Shown piece by piece: positions 17,348 through 22,060 of a DNA stretch of 22,060 nucleotides. Under the pieces are notes generated by a model that worked only from the letters and a program-made list of their open reading frames with translations, ran no database searches and was not told where the DNA came from. The stretch's first letter is position 1; every line of letters starts with the position of its first letter. Made by a program: the position numbers and the translations under genes. Where the stretch lies: positions 1-22,060 of the forward strand of contig DASWTP010000038.1 in NCBI GenBank assembly GCA_036402075.1, given 5' to 3'. This DNA is from Chryseosolibacter sp036402075. Lineage in GTDB: Bacteria; Bacteroidota; Bacteroidia; Cytophagales; Cyclobacteriaceae.

Positions 17348-18406
17348 ATGACACTACGACTCACTGTTTTCCTTCTTGCTATCCTGGTCCTTGCCTGCAC
17401 ACCAACAAAAGATCAATCCGAATCACAATCCGAAAAGACGGTTTATAAAATTGCGTTCGGATCCTGTGGAGAACAGCAGAAACCACAGCCCGTACTTGCA
17501 CGCGTAGTGGAGCAGAAACCTGATGTGTTTGTATACCTGGGGGATAATATTTATAGTGATACATACAGTCTTGATACCTTAAAAAAGAATTACCAGATCC
17601 TGGCAGATAAGCCTGAATACAAGAAACTAAAGGCCGAGGTACCAATCCTCGCCACCTGGGATGACCACGATTATGGGTGGAATGACTCGGGAAGGCATTA
17701 CCCATTGAAGAAGCAATCCAAGGAAGTCTTTCTGAATTTCTTTGGTATAGCCGATGAAACGGTGAAGACACACGAGGGAATTTATCACTCGGTAATGAAA
17801 GAAGTCAGCGGTAAGAAGATTCAGTTTATCATGCTTGACTTAAGAACATTCCGCGATAAGCTGCTACCATATAATGGAAATAGAAAGGGCCAAAAAGGAT
17901 TTGAATACGAGCTTGAGTATTCCCCTTACACTGAGTCCGATTCAACGATGTTGGGTGAAGCACAATGGAAGTGGATAGAGGAGCGGTTAAAACAGCCAGC
18001 AGACATTCGGATCATTGGCTCGAGTACACAGTTTGGCATCACCCACAACGGATATGAAGCATGGGCAAACTTTCCGCATGAGCAAAAACGTTTTGTTGAC
18101 CTGGTTAAAAGCACAAAAGCGAATGGTGTCCTGGTAATTTCCGGTGACGTTCACTATGCGGAGATCTCCAGGCTCAAGGTTGATGGTCTTTATCCGTTGT
18201 TTGACATCACGGCCAGCGGCATCACTTCCACCTGGCACTTTGCCGCGCCAAATGAAAATCGTATTGACGGCCCGGTAATGGAGAATCACTTCGGATTGCT
18301 GACGCTCAACTTTAACGCAGATCCGGAAGTTAAAATGGAGATCATTGACGCGACCGGAAAGTCACGAATCAGCCGCACGGTTAAATTAAGTGAGCTGGCG
18401 TTTTAA
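17348..18406 (+). CDS. PhoD-like metallophosphatase, lipoprotein
   Basis: A 352-residue protein of the alkaline phosphatase D / PhoD-like family (calcineurin-like fold, phosphomonoester or phosphodiester hydrolysis with bound metals). The N-terminus is a lipoprotein signal with C17 in V-L-A-C, so it is anchored to a membrane on the periplasmic or outer side. Metal and active-site motifs are visible: YLGDNIYSD (D66, N67), WDDHDYGWND (D105, D106, H107, D108), QFIMLDLRTFRD, and SGDVHYAE (D266, H268). The length is typical for the shorter bacterial members. The ATG at 17348 is supported by the signal peptide. It stands alone, divergent to the surface-repeat gene, and is followed by 498 bases without a gene. 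Confidence 0.9.
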   Translation: MTLRLTVFLLAILVLACTPTKDQSESQSEKTVYKIAFGSCGEQQKPQPVLARVVEQKPDVFVYLGDNIYSDTYSLDTLKKNYQILADKPEYKKLKAEVPILATWDDHDYGWNDSGRHYPLKKQSKEVFLNFFGIADETVKTHEGIYHSVMKEVSGKKIQFIMLDLRTFRDKLLPYNGNRKGQKGFEYELEYSPYTESDSTMLGEAQWKWIEERLKQPADIRIIGSSTQFGITHNGYEAWANFPHEQKRFVDLVKSTKANGVLVISGDVHYAEISRLKVDGLYPLFDITASGITSTWHFAAPNENRIDGPVMENHFGLLTLNFNADPEVKMEIIDATGKSRISRTVKLSELAF

Positions 18407-18455
18407 TATTTGTTCTATTTGCTTGTTCGGACGTGCAGGAAAGTTATACTCGTCA

Positions 18456-18577
18456 TCGCGGCCATTCCGTGATAGCTGTAAAGAAAGAATAGAAGCCAGA
18501 ATCGTGATGGTGTGAAGTTGCAGGCTTTGAGTGGTCGTTGCGTTCTAGACAGTTTGTGTTGAAAGCCGAACGTGTTT
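18456..18577. repeat. Intergenic direct repeat, copy A
   Basis: This stretch aligns with 18724-18842 at roughly 70 percent identity by eye with few gaps. Shared blocks are TCGCGGCCATT (18456), GTTGCAGGCTTTGAG (18517-18531) and AAAGCCGAAC (18562). An inverted pair, GGCTTT (18523-18528) and AAAGCC (18562-18567), is kept in both copies, which suggests a conserved hairpin. Its identity is unknown; a dispersed multi-copy element is the best guess. Confidence 0.7.
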
Positions 18578-18723
18578 TTTACCGCTATGACGCTGGGAGT
18601 GCGATGGTTCGCGATGTATTCGTAGGAACCTTAACGTCCATCATCCTGTGATGAATGTGTGTTTCAGCGGAACCAGCAGCCATCCATGTTACACGGAAGT
18701 TCATTCGCATCCATCGCGATACC

Positions 18724-18842
18724 TCGCGGCCATTGCGCCATAGCAGTGAAAGAGAAAAGAAGTTCAGGGAGTCATGGGTGAAGGTTGCAGGCTTTGAGCG
18801 GCCTCTGCTATGTAGTGTCTTGTGAAAAGCCGAACACGTTTT
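18724..18842. repeat. Intergenic direct repeat, copy B
   Basis: The second copy, offset 264-268 bases from copy A, with the same block order: TCGCGGCCATT (18724), GTTGCAGGCTTTGAG (18784-18798) and AAAGCCGAAC (18826). The GGCTTT/AAAGCC pair (18790-18795 with 18826-18831) is preserved. This copy ends about 60 bases before the start of the small lipoprotein gene, so it may lie in that gene's leader or promoter region. Confidence 0.7.
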
Positions 18843-18904
18843 ACTTCGCGGGTGACTTTTTTGGTTTGGCATCAAAATTATCCTACGATAGTAAAGCACG
18901 AACT

Positions 18905-19312
18905 ATGAAATCTTTACTATCTCTTGTGTTAATCGGCAGCATTACGCTGCTTGTCAATTGTTCTCCGGCAGTGACTTCCACCAATAATAACGATATGGAA
19001 GGATGGCATTTTCACATTTGCTCAAATGAGACGCAAGCTTCGCGCATTTGGTTTGAGATGAGTGGCAACGGGGAAAATTCTACGTATGAAAGTCGCGAAG
19101 TGAAGTGGCAACGGGGACGAAGCACATTTGTCGTGGTTCCCAAGGAAGTTCGTCATATTGAAGACCTCAATCTATCGATCAGAACCAGCGGTAAGCGCAA
19201 GGCCAGGATTTGCGTTCTCTATGGGGAATATGTTGTAAAATCAATTGAAGTTACCGGTACAGAGACCAACAAGCTCAACCGTGACGACAACCGAGATAAC
19301 TGCCCTTGTTAA
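18905..19312 (+). CDS. Small hypothetical lipoprotein
   Basis: A 135-residue protein that I do not recognise. The N-terminus (MKSLLSLVLIGSITLLVNC) is a lipoprotein signal with the lipobox L-V-N-C, placing the mature protein in the envelope. The mature part is short, beta-rich and polar (WHFHICSNE, ARICVLYGEYVVKSIEVTG), which would suit a small beta-sandwich. It ends in an Asp/Arg-rich tail closed by C-P-C, so three or four cysteines could form disulfides. The frame is open upstream to 18785, but the ATG at 18905 gives the signal peptide and is preferred. It may be the first gene before the Nif3-like/hydrolase pair, separated from it by the hairpin at 19345-19390. Confidence 0.65.
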   Translation: MKSLLSLVLIGSITLLVNCSPAVTSTNNNDMEGWHFHICSNETQASRIWFEMSGNGENSTYESREVKWQRGRSTFVVVPKEVRHIEDLNLSIRTSGKRKARICVLYGEYVVKSIEVTGTETNKLNRDDNRDNCPC

Positions 19313-19344
19313 TTCTCAGCTGACACTTTCAATTAACCTATATA

Positions 19345-19390
19345 AGCCATAACTTGAGTTAACTTAATTCAGGTTATGGCTACTTTTTTT
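19345..19390 (+). promoter_or_regulatory. 37-base palindrome plus T-run overlapping the Nif3-like start (terminator or attenuator)
   Basis: Bases 19345-19362 pair with 19364-19381 around a central C. Sixteen of the 18 pairs are Watson-Crick and the other two (T19354/G19372, G19358/T19368) are G-U wobbles in RNA. The outer arms are AGCCATAAC and GTTATGGCT. The T-rich stretch tacttttttt (19381-19390) follows directly. It lies 33 bases after the lipoprotein stop, which fits an intrinsic terminator, yet the ATG of the Nif3-like gene (19376) is inside the right arm. Confidence 0.75.
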
Positions 19391-20272
19391 AACGAAGCAG
19401 TGTCGAGACGTCAGTTTGTTGCTGGATCACTTCTCTCGCTTGGGGTGCTGCCCGCCCTAGCGGCACCCACCCGGGTACAAAACGAATTGACTGTTCAACA
19501 GCTGATTGATCTGATCCTCAAGGAAATTCCAGGACAAGTGTCGAATACTGTTGATACAATCAAAATCGGTAATGCAAACCAGAAGATCACCGGGGTGGTC
19601 GCCAGTATGTTTCCAACAATCGAAGTGATCCGGAAGGCGATCGAGCTCAGCGCAAATTTTCTCATTGTACACGAACCGAGCTTTTACAATCACCTGGATG
19701 ATACAGGTTGGCTCGAGCAGGATGAAGTTTTCCGATTTAAGAAATCGCTGCTCGTGAAAAACCAAATAGCTGTATGGCGGTTCCACGATTATATTCACAG
19801 GCACGAGCCGGACGGGGTGCTCGAAGGTGTGATTCAAAAACTTGGCTGGAAAAAGTTTCAGGATCAGTCTAAGCCTTATCTTTTTTCGTTACCAACACAA
19901 TCACGGTTGCAGACTATCCTCGCTGACGTGAAAACAAAGCTTGCAATACCCAATGTAAGAATTGTCGGAAGTACGGATGATCTGTGTCAGCGCGTACTGT
20001 TGCTGCCGGGTGCCTGGGGCGGAAGGAACCAGATGACCCAAATTATGGAGACAAAACCTGACCTGGTAATTTGTGGTGAGGTTGCTGAATGGGAAACCAG
20101 CGAATACATCCGTGATGCACGTGCCATGGGCCTGAAGCGCTCACTGGTCGTGCTAGGTCATGCACAAAGTGAGGAGCCAGGGCTTGCGTGGCTTGTAAAT
20201 TGGCTGCAAGAGAAAGCACCGATGGTCAAAGCTACCCATATCCCTTCGCAAAACCCTTTTACTTTCGCGTAA
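19376..20272 (+). CDS. Exported Nif3-like dinuclear-metal protein with Tat signal
   Basis: A 298-residue protein of the Nif3/YbgI family, whose members form toroidal hexamers with a two-metal site and whose reaction is uncertain. Family blocks are visible as GVVASMFPTIEVIRKAIELS then LIVHEPSFYNH, W-R-F-H-D-Y-I-H, and the C-terminal GEVAEWETSEYIRDARAMG followed by LGHAQSEE. Unusually, it begins with a twin-arginine signal (S10-R-R-Q-F-V, then a hydrophobic stretch ending P-A-L-A-A), so it should fold in the cytosol and be exported. Metal ligands fit H99, H262 and E266, but the second His of the usual H-H pair is E100, and the usual Asp ligand in H-T-N-L-D seems to be H141 in H-D-Y-I-H. The start may be ATG 19376 or GTG 19400, which would give M-S-R-R-Q-F. 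It overlaps the next gene by one base. Confidence 0.85.
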   Translation: MATFFNEAVSRRQFVAGSLLSLGVLPALAAPTRVQNELTVQQLIDLILKEIPGQVSNTVDTIKIGNANQKITGVVASMFPTIEVIRKAIELSANFLIVHEPSFYNHLDDTGWLEQDEVFRFKKSLLVKNQIAVWRFHDYIHRHEPDGVLEGVIQKLGWKKFQDQSKPYLFSLPTQSRLQTILADVKTKLAIPNVRIVGSTDDLCQRVLLLPGAWGGRNQMTQIMETKPDLVICGEVAEWETSEYIRDARAMGLKRSLVVLGHAQSEEPGLAWLVNWLQEKAPMVKATHIPSQNPFTFA

Positions 20273-20913
20273 TGAAAATTGAACCCGTAAAAATCCCGAT
20301 CAGTGACAGTATAGGTTCCGTCTCTGGTGAGTTTGTGATCCCTGAAAAGATGGATGCCTTGTTAGTACTTGCTCATGGCGCGGGCGCTGACATGCATCAC
20401 AAGTTTATGAAGAGTTTAGCGAAAGGCCTGGCCGAAACAGGTATTGGGACACTGCGTTATAATTTTCCGTTTATGGAGAATAAAAAAGGACGTCCGGATG
20501 TACCTGCCGTGGCGGAGAAAACAATCGAGAGCGCGATTGCGCTGGCTCATGAAGCTTTTCCAAAAGTATCATTGTTTGCCGGAGGAAAATCTTTTGGAGG
20601 TCGGATGACTTCGAATCTCTTATCAAAGCGGCAGATTGACGTGAAGGGCATCGTGTTCTACGGCTTTCCCCTGCATGCGCCAGGCAAACCGTCCACGGAC
20701 CGGGCAGCGCATTTGAAAGACGTGAAGGTGCCCATGTTATTTCTCCAGGGAACGCGAGACACACTCGCCAGCCTTGAACTTATTGAGAAGGTTACGTCAT
20801 CACTTCCTCGAGCTACGCTTGAAATATTTGAAGGTGCGGATCACTCTTTTGCAGCAGGTAAAAAAGATGTTATGAGTGACCTTGTTGCGCGCTCGCGTGC
20901 CTGGATTAAGTAA
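20272..20913 (+). CDS. Alpha/beta hydrolase, KANL3/Tex30-like dienelactone-hydrolase-type fold
   Basis: A 213-residue cytosolic hydrolase. Visible elements are LAHGAGAD (oxyanion region, about 33-40), the nucleophile elbow G-G-K-S107-F-G-G, the acid D163 in LQGTRD and H191 in G-A-D-H-S-F: a complete catalytic triad. The length and the AHGAGA / RYNFPFME pattern match the Tex30/KANL3-like (DUF-type) hydrolases of bacteria. The substrate is unknown. The ATG at 20272 overlaps the stop of the Nif3-like gene (TAATG), so the two are probably translated together; a start further upstream in the same frame would lie inside the Nif3 gene and is unlikely. No signal peptide is present, in contrast to its exported neighbour. 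Confidence 0.88.
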   Translation: MKIEPVKIPISDSIGSVSGEFVIPEKMDALLVLAHGAGADMHHKFMKSLAKGLAETGIGTLRYNFPFMENKKGRPDVPAVAEKTIESAIALAHEAFPKVSLFAGGKSFGGRMTSNLLSKRQIDVKGIVFYGFPLHAPGKPSTDRAAHLKDVKVPMLFLQGTRDTLASLELIEKVTSSLPRATLEIFEGADHSFAAGKKDVMSDLVARSRAWIK

Positions 20914-21010
20914 AACACAAAGCATTGGATTCCTGCTGCTTTTGAATTGTCAGCTGCTTCGACTTCTGCTGCTACATTTTCTCTCTGTTGCTTTATCTTT
21001 TTTTATGTTC

Positions 21011-21035
21011 ATCAACGGTCGATTCCCTCGTTGAT
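21011..21035. other. Small perfect hairpin between hydrolase and KGG genes
   Basis: ATCAACG (21011-21017) and CGTTGAT (21029-21035) form a 7-base-pair stem with an 11-base loop, about 100 bases after the hydrolase stop. No T-run follows on the plus strand, so I do not call it a terminator with confidence. Confidence 0.35.
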
Positions 21036-21144
21036 AAGACGCCTCATCACCGCAATTTCGGTAACGATTGTCTACACTGTTATTTTCCAGTTGCGGGGCA
21101 CGGTATTTTTTAACTCGCTTAAGGGAATAAATGGAATTTCATAG

Positions 21145-21468
21145 ATGGAAAGAGGAGAAGAGGAAAAGAAGAGAACTTCCAATCGTGGATTCGCATCCAT
21201 GACTCCCGAACAGCAACGTGCAATCGCGAGAAAAGGTGGTGAAGCCGTGAGCAGAAACCGCGAGCATATGGCAGCGATCGGCTCTCGTGGCGGTGAAGCT
21301 GTCAGCAAAGATCGTGAACACATGGCTAAGATCGGGAGAAAAGGGGGAGAGAGAGTAAGCCAGGACCGTGAACATATGAAACGTATCGGTCGTAAAGGTG
21401 GCGAGCGTGGCCGTGGTAACAATCGAAAGAAAGAAGACCAGGGAGAGCAAACTATGAAAGGTGAATAG
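21145..21468 (+). CDS. KGG-repeat (Con-10/GsiB-like) stress protein
   Basis: A 107-residue, very hydrophilic, charged protein. After the block NRGFASMTPEQQRAIARKGG it contains four KGG-type units (I-x-R-K-G-G-E-A-V-S-x-x-R-E-H-M) about 18 residues apart, the last followed by a basic tail. This is the KGG motif family (PF10685) known from fungal Con-10 and Bacillus GsiB, generally induced by stress, with disordered hydrophilin-like character. No signal peptide is seen. A closely related smaller copy follows 40 bases downstream on the same strand, so the two probably form a stress-induced operon. The start at 21145 is the only ATG before the family block. Confidence 0.88.
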   Translation: MERGEEEKKRTSNRGFASMTPEQQRAIARKGGEAVSRNREHMAAIGSRGGEAVSKDREHMAKIGRKGGERVSQDREHMKRIGRKGGERGRGNNRKKEDQGEQTMKGE

Positions 21469-21508
21469 TAGAACACTTAGTCAAACACTAAATACTAACT
21501 AAATAGTC

Positions 21509-21781
21509 ATGGAAGGAAGAGGAGAGAATGGAATGAAGCGTACTGCCAACCGTGGATTTGCGTCTATGGACAGAGAGCAGCAACGGGCTATTGCGAGAAA
21601 GGGTGGACTAGCTGTCAGTCAGAATCGTCAGCACATGGCCGAGATCGGCCGCAAAGGCGGAGAGAGCAGTGGTGAGAGCAGGAGCCGTAGAAATACAGCC
21701 AATGCTGACCAGGGAATGAATCGCGAGATGACGCGCGAGCAAAATGTGAACAGTTCTGCAGAAACTGTTCAGGGAGAATAA
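21509..21781 (+). CDS. Second KGG-repeat stress protein (tandem paralogue)
   Basis: A 90-residue hydrophilic protein sharing with its upstream neighbour the block NRGFASM-x-x-E-Q-Q-R-A-I-A-R-K-G-G and the unit A-V-S-x-N-R-x-H-M-A-x-I-G-R-K-G-G. It has only two KGG units; the remaining third is a Ser/Asn/Glu/Arg-rich tail (SSGESRSRR ... MTREQNVNSS) unlike the neighbour's. It most likely arose by tandem duplication followed by loss of middle repeats and a new tail. The role is probably protection under stress, as for the family. It ends 20 bases before the hairpin at 21802-21862. Confidence 0.88.
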   Translation: MEGRGENGMKRTANRGFASMDREQQRAIARKGGLAVSQNRQHMAEIGRKGGESSGESRSRRNTANADQGMNREMTREQNVNSSAETVQGE

Positions 21782-21801
21782 TCTATCTTGCTCAATAATA
21801 T

Positions 21802-21862
21802 TAAGAGGTTTTACCGCGCTTTGTCAATCGAAAGATTATCAAGGTACCGGTGGAACCTCTTA
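21802..21862. terminator. Convergent hairpin terminator after the KGG pair
   Basis: TAAGAGGTTTTACC (21802-21815) pairs with GGTGGAACCTCTTA (21849-21862): 14 base pairs, two of them wobbles, around a 33-base loop. On the plus strand tctttttc follows. The hairpin lies between the convergent KGG operon and the LytTR gene and may serve both; the large loop is the weak point. Confidence 0.65.
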
Positions 21863-21868
21863 TCTTTT

Positions 21869-22060
21869 TCACTTATTGAAAGCATCGAGAAATTCTTTCT
21901 TTTTGTTGGATGATACCTCGAGCTCCTTTTCATTCTTCATTGTAACATATCCGCCTTTACCTTTTGAGTATCGGATGACAAATTCTGGATTGATCACATA
22001 CGACCGATGAATGCGAATAAAGCCAAACGAATTTAGAATTTCCTCAAAATATTTCAGGGT
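21869..22060 (-). CDS. LytTR-domain transcription factor, C-terminal fragment
   Basis: Reading the minus strand from the window edge gives 63 residues and a stop at 21869-21871. They contain the LytTR DNA-binding signature: GFIRIHRSYVIN, then a strand pair Y-V-T-M-K-N-E-K-E-L-E-V-S and the closing K-K-K-E-F-L. In Bacteroidota such domains mostly sit at the C-terminus of response regulators (with a receiver domain) that work with LytS-like histidine kinases. The N-terminal part, and so the presence of a receiver domain, is outside the window. Confidence 0.88.
   Translation of the reverse strand, partial: TLKYFEEILNSFGFIRIHRSYVINPEFVIRYSKGKGGYVTMKNEKELEVSSNKKKEFLDAFNK

Larger units (their letters stand above)
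18407..18904. other. Gene-free region of 498 bases
   Basis: No convincing reading frame occupies this interval. It contains the two direct-repeat copies listed separately and, between them, two small potential hairpins: GGTTC/GAACC (18606-18610 with 18626-18630), and TCATC-CTGT-GATGA just downstream. I see no transposase, tRNA or clear terminator. Confidence 0.7.

Noticed and set aside
18585..18899. Open frame of 104 codons on the minus strand in the gene-free region
   Set aside because: It runs through repeat copy B; copy A does not keep a matching open frame, so it is more likely a chance frame in a repeated element. I hold this with moderate certainty.
20947..21144. Open frame of 65 codons before the KGG genes
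   Set aside because: Low-complexity start with many Ser/Ala/Phe codons, no family resemblance, and it contains the hairpin at 21011-21035; probably non-coding.

Overview
The window looks like chromosomal DNA of a Bacteroidota bacterium, most likely of the Cytophagales/Chitinophagales side (placement is inference). The signs are a 2343-residue exported protein ending in a type IX secretion (T9SS) sorting domain, an ECF sigma factor overlapping a gene for a membrane-anchored protein with an outer-membrane barrel domain, a partial LytTR regulator, KGG-repeat and DUF6496-type small basic proteins, and several genes without an obvious Shine-Dalgarno sequence. No tRNA, rRNA, CRISPR array, transposase or phage gene was seen.

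Layout. 2-235 (+): end of a basic DUF6496-like protein, nearly touching the convergent gene 237-1442 (-), a DAO-family FAD oxidoreductase. Divergent from it, 1561-3111 (+) is a second DAO oxidoreductase carrying a C-terminal Rieske domain, closed by a long hairpin at 3153-3212. 3316-5656 (+) is a likely three-gene operon: ECF sigma factor, overlapping candidate dual-membrane-spanning anti-sigma factor, and a small STAS/SEC14-like protein. 5752-12783 (+) is the giant T9SS protein, with an esterase domain, FN3 domains, PA14, a beta-rich middle, duplicated Ig-type modules and the sorting tail. A bidirectional terminator at 12804-12836 separates it from the convergent M16 zinc peptidase (12880-15717, -), which has a surface-repeat protein upstream on the same strand (15858-17237, -).

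17348-18406 (+) is a PhoD-like phosphatase lipoprotein. The following gene-free 498 bases hold two diverged copies of a ~120-base direct repeat. Next come a small lipoprotein of unknown function (18905-19312), then a strong palindrome followed by a T-run which overlaps the start of an exported Nif3-like protein (19376-20272), whose stop overlaps the start of an alpha/beta hydrolase (20272-20913). The window ends with two tandem KGG-repeat stress-type proteins, a convergent terminator, and the C-terminal end of a LytTR transcription factor (-).

How the genes may work together: most of the content concerns the envelope and export (T9SS cargo, two lipoproteins, a surface-repeat protein, a Tat-exported Nif3 protein, a periplasmic peptidase, a probable envelope-spanning signalling unit) plus general stress proteins. 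The most interesting units are the sigma / envelope-spanning anti-sigma / STAS operon, the hairpin that buries the Nif3 start codon, the duplicated intergenic element, and the giant multidomain esterase.
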